DNA of 64,000 nucleotides from NCBI GenBank assembly GCA_032716605.1, contig CM064530.1:3157785-3221784 (forward strand), written 5' to 3'. Under the pieces are notes generated by a model that saw nothing but the letters and a program-made list of their open reading frames with translations, did not search any database and had not been told where the DNA came from. This DNA comes from Paralithodes platypus (taxonomy: Eukaryota; Arthropoda; Malacostraca; Decapoda; Lithodidae). The translations under genes were made by a program, and so were the position numbers. Positions 35,945 to 47,987 of the stretch are shown here, in pieces; the stretch's first letter is position 1; each line of letters opens with the position of its first letter.

Positions 35945-37620
35945 TGTTTGGGTTTTCATAAGGTTAACATTAGCCTAACCTAACGAAGTAAAAATGGGGT
36001 TAACATTAGCCTAACCTAACCTAACAACCTTACCTAACCTAACCTAGTAAGAATGGGGTTAACATTAGCCTAACCTAACAACCTAACCTAACCTAGTAAG
36101 AATGGGGTTAACATTAGCCTAACCTAACACCTTACCTAACCTAACCTAGTAAGAATGGGTTAACATTAGCCTAACCTAACAACCTTACCTAACCTAACCT
36201 AGTAGAATGGGGTTAACATTAGCCTAACCTAACAACCTTACCTAACCTAACTAGTAAGAATGGGGTTAACATTAGCCCTACCCTAACAACCTTACCTAAC
36301 CTAACCTAGTAAGAATGGGGTTAACATTAGCCTAACCTAACACCTTACCTAACCTAACCTAGTAAGAATGGGGTTAACATTAGCCTAACCTAAAAACCTT
36401 ACCAAAACCTAACCTAGTAAGAATGGGGTTAACATTAGCCTAACCTAACAACCTTACCTAACCTAACCTAGTAAGAATGGGGTTAACATTAGCCTAACCT
36501 AACAACCTTACCTAACCTAACCTAGTAAGAATGGGGTTAACATTAGCCTAACCTAACAACCTTACCTAACCTAACCTAGTAAGAATGGGGTTAACATTAG
36601 CCTAACCTAACAACCTTACCTAACCTAACCTAGTAAGAATGGGGTTAACATTAGCCTAACCTAACAACCTTACCTAACCTAACCTAGTAAGAATGGGGTT
36701 AACATTAGCCTAACCTAACAACCTTACCTAACCTAACCTAGTAAGAATGGGGTTAACATTAGCCTAACCTAACAACCTTACCTAACCTAACCTAGTAAGA
36801 ATGGGGTTAACATTAGCCTAACCTAACAACCTTACCTAACCTAGTAAGAATGGGGTTAACATTAGCCTAACCTAACAACCTTACCTAACCTAACCTAGTA
36901 AGAATGGGGTTAACATTAGCCTAACCTAACAACCTTACCTAACCTAACCTAGTAAGAATGGGGTTAACATTAGCCTAACCTAACAACCTTACCTAACCTA
37001 ACCTAGTAAGAATGGTTAACATTAGCCTAATACCTTACCTAACAACATTAGCCTAACCTAACAACCTTACCTAACCTACCTAGTAAGAATGGGGTTAACA
37101 TTAGCCTAACCTAACAACCTTACCTAAACCTAACCTAGTAAGAATGGGGTTAACATTAGCCTAACCTAACAACCTTACCTAACCTAACCTAGTAAGAATG
37201 GGGTTAACATTAGCCTAACCTAACAACCTTACCTAACCTAACCTAGTAAGAATGGGGTTAACATTAGCCTAACCTAACAACCTTACCTAACCTAACCTAG
37301 TAAGAATGGGGTTAACATTAGCCTAACCTAACAACCTTACCTAACCTAACCTAGTAAGAATGGGGTTAACATTAGCCTAACCTAACAACCTTACCTAACC
37401 TAACCTAGTAAGAATGGGGTTAACATTAGCCTAACCTAACAACCTTACCTAACCTAGTAAGAATGGGGTTAACATTAGCCTAACCTAACAACCTTACCTA
37501 ACCTAACCTAGTAAGAATGGGGTTAACATTAGCCTAACCTAACAACCTTACCTAACCTAACCTAGTAAGAATGGGGTTAACATTAGCCTAACCTTACAAC
37601 CTTACCTAACCTAACCTAGT
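35945..37620 (+). repeat. 54-bp satellite rich in CCTAA (telomere-like)
   Basis: About 31 copies of AAGAATGGGGTTAACATTAG followed by CCTAACCTAACAACCTTACC and TAACCTAACCTAGT. Each unit has five CCTAA, the complement of the arthropod telomere repeat TTAGG, plus a unique part. Some units lack one CCTAA (near 36840, 37450) and one region near 37020-37060 is rearranged. Confidence 0.97.
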
Positions 37621-37980
37621 ATAGGTGGGGGCTGCCGCCCCCACACCTCCGCTGGTTGGGTACTGGCTGAAAAACTTATTGTTTTACAGTAGGCCTATGT
37701 ATTTTATTTTATTTTTGTTCTCCCTTATAATACATTTCAGCTCTTAATGACATATATAGCAATGATGTATAGCCTATGCTCTACCGGACCTATTAGGCCT
37801 AAAAAGATCGATGGGCTAACTGTCGGTCCAAAACATCAGTATGGTAACCAACTAGCCCTTGCATGCCAGTTTAATCCTATGCGAAAAAATCTTTTACTTT
37901 GTTACTTTGCGATGACCCATTAAGATTCCCTAGCTAGCTGTGGTCCGGCTCCTTTATGTTGTCCCAACCAACCAACTAAC

Positions 37981-38043
37981 CTTAATGAACAGAGGAGGTA
38001 CTGGGCTGCCTGGCTGGCCGCTGGAGGCTCGATCACCACTCAT
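37981..38043 (-). CDS. Possible first coding exon of an unrecognised gene
   Basis: On the minus strand an ATG in good start context (ACCAAGATGA) opens MSGDRASSGQPGSPVPPLFIK and then meets a strong 5' splice site, AAG/GTTAGT. The segment is in non-repetitive, fairly GC-rich sequence (about 37.9-38.5 kb), unlike its AT-rich surroundings, so it could be a 5' exon next to a promoter. I do not recognise the peptide. If real, the first intron would contain the telomere-like satellite at 35.9-37.6 kb. No second exon was identified. Short ORFs like this can occur by chance. Confidence 0.3.
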
Positions 38044-38721
38044 CTTGGTCAACAGCTGGTGGATTTTTGTTTCGAATTTTTCCATGTAAAACAAGTGTAT
38101 GTGCATTTCAAAACCAGCTGTCCTCGCCAGCTGTATTTGGAACACTGGTTATTGCACTTTGGACAGTTTACACTTATTGGAAGGCGAAAAGGTCTTAAGC
38201 AGCCTCAGTGTTTTTAAAGACGGTGGGAAAAAACTTTGATCGGCTCACACCCTCTACACAAGCTGGCCAGAGTCAAACTGACAGCTTATATCCTGGGCCA
38301 CCTGTTTTCCAAATCATGGCATCACCTGATTGGTCGATAGACATCACGTGTCAGTGAACTCGAGTACTCTTGGCATGAATTAGGTAGGGTGATTACTTTG
38401 GCTATGACGCCACCAGTATAGTTCATTGCATTCGCCACCAGATGTCTCAGTTGTTGACTGACAGTCACGAAAAAGAAGTCTCCCAGATGAAGACGAAAAA
38501 GAAGAAGTGTAAACAAACCCTTAAAACGTAAATATCCATATAATATGTATTATGTTAGTTTCCTGGGAATGACACCTACATCAACAATTTGGAGAAAAAT
38601 CGCTTAATCACATGCTATTGAGCTTAATTTTTTACCAATATTGTAGCGCCTCCTGTATATTGACCCAAAGTAATTTAGTTTGCAGCGGTAATAACTTAAT
38701 AGGCTAATTGGGTATTCATAT

Positions 38722-38822
38722 TTGTTCACAAACTAACTTTACTTCTTAACACAAATAAATCAACGAATACATGTAGCACTCCAAGGACTAGCCTAGGAAC
38801 TTACACCGAAATTCCGCGCATT
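38722..38822 (-). mobile_element. tRNA-derived SINE (family S3), inverted and diverged
   Basis: Minus-strand reading gives TGCGCGGAATTTCGGTGTAA, a TCCTAGG motif and a TACATGTATTCGTTGATTT body, as in the copy at 53092-53232. The B box is damaged. Confidence 0.55.
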
Positions 38823-38904
38823 TTCATTATGCTATCAAAACTTAATTTACTAAAAGATATAAATTATACAAAATAGAATATAAGTTATACATCCATATTT
38901 TAAG

Positions 38905-39640
38905 AGCTCTTAGATATGCTCAAAAAGCAACACCGAGAGGAGAGATAGGTGCCTCTTCTATGGAGGTGAGGATAATGGAAGGAAACTGAACATATCTATT
39001 GGGAGAGTATAGCAACGGACTGTTAAAAAGAATAACAGGAGAAACTAACAAATGAGAAAGATCCTTGGGGTCAAGCTATCAAGAAATATATTAGACTTAA
39101 TTAAACCTTGAAAATACAAATGTGACAAAAGTTTAGGATATTAAAAATAAAAAACATGGGATACAAATCAGTGGGAGAGAGAAATCGGTGAAAAGGGTAG
39201 TTTAGAAATATATAAAACTTTCAAGACTGAAATTAGGGGAGAAGAGATGATTTATGAGAACATTCAATCAATAATATTTTACAGGCCTAGGTGTAGGACT
39301 AATCTAAATTTAAAAGATAGAAATAGGTTTATAGGAGAATTAACTAGGTGTGATATATGCAACAACGATATAGAAGACCTGAAGCACTTCTTGCTGTGGT
39401 GTCCAGCCTATCAAGAATGATGTGAACCAGGACTACAACCACCATATGAAGAAGAAAAAGTAATTGAGAATCTACTTTTCAAAGAGAAAAATATCGACAG
39501 AGTAAAAGAAACTTTATAAAAGATGTAGAGAACAAGAGACAAAGAGGAACCAAGACAGATGAATACACAAAAAGAGCAAGACACAAAGACACAAGTACTA
39601 AGATTTTTCCAAAAATAGGTCTGATTAAAAAGATAAAGAA
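38905..39640 (+). pseudogene. Degenerate LINE ORF2 C-terminal remnant
   Basis: Plus-strand conceptual translation gives, with interruptions, a block near EIGASSMEVRIMEGN (about 38940) and later YENIQSIIFYRPRCRTNLNL, then RCDICNNDIEDLKHFLLWCPAYQE. The C-x2-C-x8-H-x4-C arrangement followed by a Pro is typical of the zinc-finger-like tail of LINE ORF2 proteins. Several stops and frame changes break the reading, so it is an old, inactive copy. The 5' and 3' borders are not clear. Confidence 0.6.
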
Positions 39641-40172
39641 TATGGAGAAGATTAAGGGTTGATTTACGTATTGTTGGGCCCTGGCATTATATTACCAGCT
39701 ATATCTACTCCAAAACTTAAAAGTCCAAACCAGATAGGCCTATATTAAAGTCAAAATCAATTTTAATTCTAAACTAGTCTATATCAAAACATTTTTTTTT
39801 TAAATATATACAACAAATAGAGTAACGAAAACCAAACTTATATTTCAAAGCCTAACGTCATAAGATTTTAAAAGTAAACACCAAACTTAAGTCAAGCTAT
39901 ATTGAACTCCAAACAAACTATGTTCAAAGGGCAGCGCAAAATTTTACTTTACAAATATTACGCAAAATTGACTACCAACTAATCTAATTAAAGTTACTTT
40001 CAAGTTCATAACTAAACTATTCACATACAATCGAAAACAAAATCTTAAAACCGTACAGATAAAATACTCACCACGAACCACGCCTGGGTAGGGTCATCCA
40101 CCTCACTTGTTTCAATAGATCTTCACTTTTAACACTTTTCGCATAACAATCACCAATAATTTTAACACTTAA

Positions 40173-40406
40173 TTAACCCTCTCCGACATATGACGCGATT
40201 TTGACCCTATTAGGGATATTTTAAAAACCTTTGTTACCATCAGGGGTATTTAGAAACCTTTAGTTTAGTTACTTCAACCTCTGCAGTTGTCTTTTATTTA
40301 GCTGTGGGCAGAAAACTAATTTTGGAGAGGTAATTATAAGAGTGAGAAAACTATTTCTTATTGCTAATCTGGCAACCTCTGCGTCATAGGAGTCTGAAAG
40401 GGTTAA
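40173..40406 (+). mobile_element. TTAA-flanked MITE, family A (A5)
   Basis: 234 bp between TTAA sites; ends CCCTCTCCGACATATGACGC and GAGTCTGAAAGGG; body as in A1. Confidence 0.8.
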
Positions 40407-41215
40407 GTTAAAACCAGCATTAACAATTTAATCGTATTAAACAACACTCCGGTGACTCAACTAACTGGTTACCCTTTCTTTCCAGGACATTAATGCCAAG
40501 AGCTTTACACCTATTGTATTAAACATTTTTCAATATCAGACACCATAATTTCTAAGGCTAGGCTATATTATAGCTTATTATTTTATAATTCAAATATTTA
40601 AAGTTAGTCACCACTAAACTTACGTAGCTGCAATTTCAATATAGCAGGAATGTCAATTATTTAGTCAAACAGTAGCACAATTTAATTCCACTTATATCTA
40701 GGTTCCATTGAACATTAATTATTAATTTTCCAGCTTACTAAATCCCAATATAAAAATCTTCATTCAATAAAACGAAAATACTACTAATAAAATATATATA
40801 TTACCGATTCTAGTAGTTTGGTTTTATGCCGTTAATGAAAGGATTGCAAAAGTCCGAAGTTAATTAACTTTAGGCAAAACACACACTGAATAATACTGTA
40901 AGGCCTCGGAACCAAAGTTCAATCAACCAATAAAGCGTCACTATTCCAGCGGCTAGCAAGAGGTGGCTACTCCACGAAGGCTCAGTGAAGACTAACCGAA
41001 AAACCGCCAGCCAGATTCGTCATTGGTTCGTTTTTAAGTCGAGAGAGAGCCATCCTTTTTTCGCGCGGGTTTCGCACTGTTCGAACACTTGTGGTCGATC
41101 CATTGAAGTTGTTTTGACGGGCTTATTAAAGATTCACTTGTTTTTACGGTTCAATTTTGTTCGGATACTTATAAAGCTTAATTACAGTATTATATTAGTG
41201 TGTCTGCTCGAATCT

Positions 41216-41425
41216 TTAACCCTTTCAGTACCGATGAACTCTTTTTAATTGTAGTTAGCTTTATTTAGACGATTTAATGCAGCTTCGTAAGGAACTGTGA
41301 TAGTTGAAGGGGTTAGTTCAGTTGGTTCCAAGCTATATAATTACTATAAGTCGATCCTAACCTGAACACAATCGTCTAATAGTAGCCAGAATAAAATTAA
41401 AAGGACGTGGTATTAAAAGGGTTAA
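41216..41425 (+). mobile_element. TTAA-flanked MITE, family D (D4)
   Basis: 210 bp between TTAA sites; starts CCCTTTCAGTACCGATGAAC. The interior shows GCAGCTTCGTAAGGAACTGT and AGCCAGAATAAAATTAAAAG, as in other D copies. Confidence 0.7.
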
Positions 41426-41554
41426 TACCTTCAGTGAGACGACGATTTATATATTTATTCTACTTTCAGTATTCGAAGATGTGATACAATACTTCTATTA
41501 CGGCTACCGTTAACTCATTCAGTGCGGGCTGTTATATAAAAAATACGGTTATCA

Positions 41555-41702
41555 CTGCGTCTTCGTGGTGTAGGCTAATGGTTAGGTTAAGGTGTATACA
41601 AATCTGTGTGATAACCCGGGTTCGAATCCTGGTGGATCGCATATATGTGTTCATTAATTTCATTGGAGGTGTTTGGTGTTGTGGTTAAATTAATACAAAA
41701 TT
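41555..41702 (+). mobile_element. tRNA-derived SINE (family S2)
   Basis: Has an A-box-like GTGGTGTAGGCTAATGG and B-box GGGTTCGAATCC, then a body with TTAATTTCATTGGAGGTGTT ending in an AT-rich tail. The cloverleaf is not intact (the anticodon stem does not pair well), so it is a SINE and not a tRNA gene. A related copy is at 50618-50765. Confidence 0.7.
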
Positions 41703-42346
41703 TATGAATATGATAATTGCCAAATTTCTGCCTTGAACAAGGGCTGGGAGGCAGGCGAGCCAGTCAAAGCAGCGTGGGACCGCCGGGGGGGGGGGGCCCT
41801 ATTTTAGATTACATTTTGTGTACCCATTAGTGTGGCGATTCAGAAAATCTAGTTTGACGATTATAAAATTAATTTTAATTTAGCGATTATACCACTCTTT
41901 AGTTTCGCGGTTATAAGTTTGTTCACTATAATGGTAGGCCTATTTGAGATAGGTTATTTATTTAGTTTAGCAAATTTTAAGTTAATTTTTTTCGCAATTT
42001 CCATATTTTTTTAAGTTTGGCTTTATATCTTTATTAACTCAATTACTTTGGCTTTCAAGATTTGCTTTGTACTGTATAATTAATTTGACTAACTGACTCT
42101 TCCACCCCCATAATCTTCGCAGTCTATGAGCAGACACTCCCCCCCCCCCCCATTAGTTTAGCTGACGATAGTGAATCTCTTGGCAGTTAATTTTTCTATA
42201 CTTAATGGAGACAGACTAAAGACAGAGCCCGAATTAGGACAACACAACCGTCTGAACTACAGACTTTAATTTTACCACAAAGGTTTAATATATTTCCCAT
42301 TTACAGAATTGGACCAACGCTGGTAGGAGGTTCCAGGCTGTAACTG

Positions 42347-42717
42347 CAGCTAGGGATTCTTGTGGAGCCTACTGTACCAGCTAGGGATTCTTGTGGAGCC
42401 TACTGTACCAGCTAGGGATTCTTGTGGAGCCTACTGTACCAGCTAGGGATTCTTGTGGAGCCTACTGTACCAGCTAGGGATTCTTGTGGAGCCTACTGTA
42501 CCAGCTAGGGATTCTTGTGGAGCCTACTGTACCAGCTAGGGATTCTTGTGGAGCCTACTGTACCAGCTAGGGATTCTTGTGGAGCCTACTGTACCAGCTA
42601 GGGATTCTTGTGGAGCCTACTGTACCAGCTAGGGATTCTTGTGGAGCCTACTGTACCAGCTAGGGATTCTTGTGGAGCCTACTGTACCAGCTAGGGATTC
42701 TTGTGGAGCCTACTGTA
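42347..42717 (+). repeat. 31-bp satellite
   Basis: 12 nearly identical copies of AGCTAGGGATTCTTGTGGAG plus CCTACTGTACC, ending just before MITE G7. Confidence 0.97.
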
Positions 42718-42723
42718 CATCTG

Positions 42724-43015
42724 CTAAAGGGGGGATGGGCCGGTTTCCTGGTTCCCCTTCTCCCTAGTGTTTAGCCCCATTTGACTTTCAGCCCATTAGT
42801 TTGGCAATTGTTTAAACTTTACGCCCCCATTTCTTTTTCACTTTAAGACTGTTTGTACCATTTAGTGTATTGTTTTCTGGCGAGCGAAAGAGCCTGTAAT
42901 TTAAAGAGTAAGCGGACATTGTAAATATTTATCTTTAAGGGTGGGGTCTAGGGGGTGTTTTTAAACTACTTGATTGAGGTCTATGGAAGATTAAATATAT
43001 ACCCTACCATAAGCA
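42724..43015 (+). mobile_element. MITE family G (G7), diverged
   Basis: Begins CTAAAGGGGGGATGGGCCGG directly after the 31-bp array and carries GTTTAGCCCCATTTGACTTT and GGCGAGCGAAAGAGCCTGTA. The right end is eroded (CCCTACCATAAG). Confidence 0.65.
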
Positions 43016-43079
43016 AAACATATACCCCCCCCCAAAAAAAAAAAAAAAAAAAAGAAAGATCCCTGCACCTTTATCTATA

Positions 43080-43146
43080 TTTTATTAATTTCACCACAAC
43101 ACCAAACACCCCCAATGAAATTAATTAAAGTATATATGATCCGCAG
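43080..43146 (-). mobile_element. SINE S2 fragment, inverted
   Basis: Reverse complement of the S2 body (AATTTCACCACAACACCAAA through AATGAAATTAATTAAAG) and the start of its B-box side (ATGATCCGCAGGGATGAT). The tRNA-like head is missing. Confidence 0.55.
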
Positions 43147-44070
43147 GGATGATGGAGTTTCATTGTCTCGGGGAATTGTACTAGCAAATCTGGTTATAAT
43201 AAGACTTGGTTAATAAAACTGATTTACTTGAGTTTCTCTAATCCTCTTGTATTAATATAAAGCCAATAATGGATACCACAATGCTTAACTATAATAATTA
43301 TAATAAATAACATTTTCTATTACTAAAGGGTAAAATAGGTTATGAAAAAGTTAATACAAACTAAAATAACTAAGGAAACTCAAATTAGGTAATTACTGTG
43401 ATACGAAAATGAAATGGTAACCACAAGTCTAAAATAAAGATGGTTAATTCTCTAAAACTAGCGACCATTATGAAATTAAAAGGACAACTTTTACACTAAA
43501 TCTTAGAACCGAAGAATACTACTGTGCATAAGTTTTATATATATATATATATTTTTTTAAATTAAATGCTATTGAAAGCTTTCTTTTATATTTGAAATGC
43601 ATTGGCAATTTTAATGCCCTTCACTATTAACTGAACATTTCCAACCATTGCACGTAGCCGTACATTTTAAAGTTAATCATTCAGTTGTTGAATAACAAAG
43701 TATATTTGATTAACATTAGCCTACTCTTTTAGATAAGGTATGATAATTATATTTATAGTACAAACTAAAAGTTTCACTTCTAATTATATAATCTGCATTT
43801 AACTGACTCTCGCCTTTAAATAATTATATAAAAAAACTGCATTTGATGAATTATTTACTTTGAGGTACCGGTAACTAGACAAATAGTAGTCTAACTCAAC
43901 TTTTATGGTTTGGGTGTGAAAAATAGCTGTCCATGTAAAAAGGCCAACCATCTCTGCGAACTTTAATTAATAGTATTGGAGGTTTATGCATTTATATTAA
44001 CATTTGCCCTTAAGAGTAATACCTAGTGTAGAATTATTTATTTACCTCGGCATACTCTTTCTGGATTAGT
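43147..44070. other. Intergenic, no recognised feature
   Basis: AT-rich unique sequence with a TA run near 43537-43550. Confidence 0.6.
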
Positions 44071-44429
44071 TTAAGGGGACCTGGCCCGGTTTTCTGAACC
44101 ACTTTCTCACTCATGTTTCGCCCCATTTAGTTTTCAGATGCTTGCCCATTTAGTTAGTCTATTTTAAGACCTTTTGCCCCATTTCTTCAATATTTAGAAC
44201 TTTCGTGCTATTTAGGGGTCTATTTTTTCCCTGGCGAACGATCGTGAGCCTGTAATGTTGGAAGAACCGGCCTTTGGCCGGGACACTTTTCTACCGAAAA
44301 CATTTACAAAATAATCTAGAAGGGGGGATCTAATGGATGTTTTCTATTAAATTCGATGGAGGTCTAGGGAGGAAACTAGAAAAATAATACATGCAAAAAT
44401 CGCCCAAAAAGTGAACCATCTCTCCTTAA
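44071..44429 (+). mobile_element. TTAA-flanked MITE, family G (G8)
   Basis: 359 bp, TTAAGGGGACCTGGCCCGGT to ATCTCTCCTTAA. The right part (GGGGGATCTAATGGA, AATCGCCCAAAAAGTG) is a variant also seen in the fragment at 24876-25015. Confidence 0.8.
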
Positions 44430-45106
44430 GACTAATATAAATCTGATGTTCAACTTGTGCTTGGAATGTGGTATTTGTTCAATAACACTCTTTATAAACT
44501 CCTACTGTACTAAGAGTGATATTGGAGACATTCACATTAATTAACTACCATTTTTTAAATACACTAAAGACAAAATGTTAATCACATAATAATTTCCTTG
44601 ACCAATTTAGTCTGCACTTTTATATATATCCCTCCCAATTATTAAATATTTGGAATTAAACATTCTCTACACCTATGAGACTGATAATTTGCAATGATCA
44701 TTATACCAAGGCCAACCATTTCGGCGAATTTTATGAATTTTTAAGAAACTACAAAAGGTACTATATTGACCTTAACATTTGACTTTAATCAAAGATTTTT
44801 CTTTTACTATTAGGCCTATATTCTTTAATTTGCTATAGGTAGCAGCACGATGACTTAATTATCATTATGGTTACCATTAGACTATTTTCCTTGCCTAACT
44901 ACCAAAAATTATATATTTTTAACCCTAACCCTAACCGGTAGGATACTTCATGTCTATTGCTACTCGGGGAGGGAGCTTGCCTTCGAAGTTCGAAGCCTAG
45001 CCTTACTGCATCGGATTTTGATTTTACACTATTCTTATACCTAGGGGGGGGGGGGGGGGGATCCTCAAGATCTCAAGTAGCCTTGCTGGGTGTGTGCCTA
45101 GATTTG

Positions 45107-45615
45107 TTAGTGATTTATAATGTCTTCTGACAAATCCTCAGAAACAGGGCTAATCTTACCTAAAGTGATTCCATGTTCTGCTGCGTCGGCTGGGGAGCGG
45201 GCCTTCCGACATTTGACTTGCCAACTGCCTAGTTGTGTCATGGAGTCGGGTGAATCATCAAGGTTATCTATATCTTTGGCTAATATAGAGAAACAAAGCC
45301 GATCCCTTACCAATTAAGTGAAGACTTCCCTGTGCCTGTAGAATATACTTGCCAAAAGAATGAAAAGATGCTTCTTTTAGTGCTCTAGTTAAGGTGTGTG
45401 GATTGTTGAAGGCAGTAGAGTTGTCAGCTGTTCGAACAATGTAGATTATCACGTCAGTGTCACCATTTGGGGGGGGGGGGGCATTGAAGGGTAGATTTGG
45501 TGAGGAAGCTCTTCATTTTTTTATGGTTTCCTGAACCATTCACTGAGTCTTCGTCATTGTCAGGGGCAAGGCTTCTCTTTTGAAGAGTAGCGTCGGCGTT
45601 TGTTGTGATGTCCAT
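45107..45615 (-). pseudogene. Broken LINE ORF1 (gag-like) remnant
   Basis: On the minus strand an ATG at 45615-45613 opens MDITTNADATLQKRSLAP and runs, through a C-tract, into NGDTDVIIYIVRTADNSTAF, NNPHTLTRALKEASFHSFGK and then, in another frame, FSILAKDIDNL and ISPVSEDLSEDI. The layout (acidic/Ser-rich start, a VRT-x-NNPHTL block, a late ISPVS block) resembles the ORF1 gag-like protein of Jockey-type LINEs. The 13-nt C-tract (G-tract 45469-45481 on the plus strand) throws the frame by one base, and a second shift falls near 45290-45330. No zinc knuckles were found downstream. Moderate confidence. Confidence 0.55.
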
Positions 45616-46227
45616 GGCTACGTGTTCTGCCGGCGGGTGCTACTGCCTCATTGCATCTGCTTCAGACTTCCATGGTGATAAAGAATTGGATAAACGCTTC
45701 CTGTCCACTGTCCCGACGTGCTGAGGGCAGCGGGTAAGAAGTGTGGGGGTATTTTCAGTCACTATTGGGGTAATATGGCGAGATAAAGGCAGAGAGGGCG
45801 CAATACACAATCAGTCTTCTTCCTACAGGACAGTGGATTGGTGGAAAGCGATGGAAAAATGAGTTAGTGACGTCATGATATAAACAAATCTATGAGTAGT
45901 GAATAGAATCAGTCCACAGATTGAGGCATAGCTTAACCATTGTAAAGACTTATCCCTCATACCTTCACCTGACCTAACCTGATTTTAATACATACACAAA
46001 TGATTGAAATTATCTTTATAGTATATTTAATACTAAAATCACACAAATACAGATGCCTCTTTATTTATAAAAATCATTATACTTTACTAGGGGGGGGGGG
46101 GGATACAAAACTAATAGGCCTAATTAATAAACCGTATATTTAAAAAACATTAGTTACTTATAGAATCTGGTTTCCTCTGCAGCCTAAGCCTATTAGAAAA
46201 TGTAATATAAAGAGGTAAACTAAACTA
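45616..46227. other. Possible 5' part of the LINE ORF1 remnant, then unrecognised
   Basis: About 45616-45860 is GC-richer than its surroundings and precedes the ORF1 remnant start on the minus strand, so it may be the LINE 5' UTR. Beyond that nothing is recognised. Confidence 0.35.
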
Positions 46228-46385
46228 AAATATCGCTTGGTTAGAATTATGCGACCATATCAATCGAGTGTACTGTATATCACTTGCCAACACTCGTGTC
46301 CCTGTGCAGGCATATGCAATTTTAACCACCATAGAACACCAGATTCCATCCCCTTCACACAAGGAAACGTAAATTATAAAGTTGA
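46228..46385 (-). repeat. Inverted paralogue containing the empty site of the TRIM-like element
   Basis: Its reverse complement matches 48250-48301 joined directly to 49117-49205, without the 815-bp insert. The site reads GTTCTATGGTGG on the minus strand, with one CTAT. It therefore dates the TRIM-like insertion after the duplication of this segment. Confidence 0.75.
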
Positions 46386-46947
46386 AAAATTTCTTGATAT
46401 AAATATTGCCTAGATTGATAATGAAGTGCTCACTTAAAGTACCGTACATCACTAAGTTGACGATTTTAATTTCAAAATAAACTTTCCTTTCCCTAGTAGT
46501 AATATCCATAATGAAATAACTTCTAATTGTTATAATTCCCAGCTAATAAGATTTTGTAAAATTTGCACTAAAGTAGAGGACTTTGGGGCTTGAGCTAGGT
46601 TACTATACAGACTTACTAAACAGAGATGTTATAGCCTACCAGGTTTTTACTGGGGTTGTATTGACTAATTAGATAGATTCTTACTCGACTGGGGAAAATG
46701 AGACCAACACAAGTACGAAGGCAATAGAGGATAATATAACACAGAGTACAAGCATAGATTATTCTTATTTGACAGTAACATATGATTAGAGGTACAATGT
46801 TACATCAGACATGGATAGGTAATTATATAACAGGACGATCGAGGATCCACTAGGCGTCTCAAGGGGAAGATCTTTGGCCGGTTCCGACGGTCTTTGAAGA
46901 TGCGGCTGCGTTGTATTCCTGATGACGTCCGGGTCCGATGTAGTTGT

Positions 46948-47262
46948 AGTTTCTTTATTCATATAGAATTTAATAAAATTTACCAGAACGTCCTGAACTC
47001 AAATTGACAAATTCCTTGAATGTGACAATAGTACGTAGTTATAGGATTGTGCAATTACTGTACAGAAGTTTGCTTGGGAAACAGATTAACTTGTTCATGT
47101 AGTGATATAGGCTACACTTTATGTGGTGGTTTTGTGTTACTATATTTCATAATTTAATTTGATTAACGCATTATTTCCACATAGCGATTTTGATAAGTTT
47201 GTTTTGCCTTTATATTGTGTCGTCACAGTTACGGTTTGGTTATTTTGCAAGTTTTACATTTT
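46948..47262 (+). repeat. Dispersed repeat F (F5), long copy
   Basis: About 315 bp, TAGTTTCTTTATTCATATAG to TTTGCAAGTTTTACATTTT. The TG-start and ACA near the end recall a solo LTR, but no target duplication was found. Confidence 0.6.
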
Positions 47263-47375
47263 AATTTTATCAATGGACTCCCTTTAGCGTAAGAATTCCA
47301 AATATGGTTGTGGATTAATTGTGCGCTTTTTCAGTTTGCCATAATTCAAATGTAGTTTCCAAACTTGCTTGCCAA

Positions 47376-47717
47376 AATTTTGGTCTCAAAACACCCATGG
47401 ACTGTAGCCTTTGGTCCAAAAACACTCCTGTACTATAGTATTTGGTCCTTAACATCACCCATGGACTATGCCTTGGGTCCAAAAACACCCATGGACTATG
47501 CCTTGGGTCCAAAAACATCCATGGACTACGCCTTGGGTCCAAAAACACCTATGGACTATGCCTTGGGTCCAAAAACACCCATGGACTATGCCTTGGGTCC
47601 AAATACACCCATGGACTACTGTATAAGCCTTTGTTCCAAGAACACCGATGGAATATAGTCTTTGGTCCAAAAACACCCATGGACTATGCCTTGGGTCCAA
47701 AAACACCCATCAACTGT
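47376..47717 (+). repeat. 30-bp minisatellite
   Basis: About 11 copies of AAAAACACCCATGGACTATG plus CCTTGGGTCC, more diverged at both ends. The period of 30 keeps several frames open on both strands; these ORFs are not supported as genes. Confidence 0.95.
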
Positions 47718-47987
47718 AGACTTGTTACATGTACCTCACCCCCAAACTCTGGCCATTCAGGTAAGTTTTTAATCATCTTTCACTAATTTGTTTTATCATT
47801 TTCACCCAGTTTTTCTCTCTAAAGGAAGAGGTGACGGAAATTTGTTTTTAGTTCATAATCAAGGAATTTATTTCAGTTGCAACTAAACACCAAAAATACT
47901 TCTGTAGCTTGCACCATCTTCCTGTGGCGACCAGTAAATATAATTCTACTGTACAATATTTTCAGCACTGTTGGGGCTCTATTTGGC

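Larger units (their letters stand above)
39641..41554. other. Intergenic with MITEs only
   Basis: Apart from A5 and D4, no feature is recognised. The ORF at 40985-41248 runs into D4 and is not supported. Confidence 0.55.

Noticed and set aside
36000..37620. A true chromosome end
   Set aside because: The CCTAA blocks are interrupted by a unique sequence in every unit and non-telomeric DNA continues on both sides.
41555..41645. Possible tRNA gene
   Set aside because: The A and B boxes are present but the acceptor and anticodon stems do not pair, and a SINE body and tail follow; a second copy has the same body.
44917..44940. AACCCTAACCCTAACC, a vertebrate-type telomere motif
   Set aside because: Only two to three units, too short to mean anything, and the arthropod motif is TTAGG.
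47315..47786. Four ORFs on both strands with GPKTPMDYAL-type repeats
   Set aside because: They come from a 30-bp repeat whose period is a multiple of three. Open frames on both strands argue against a real protein.
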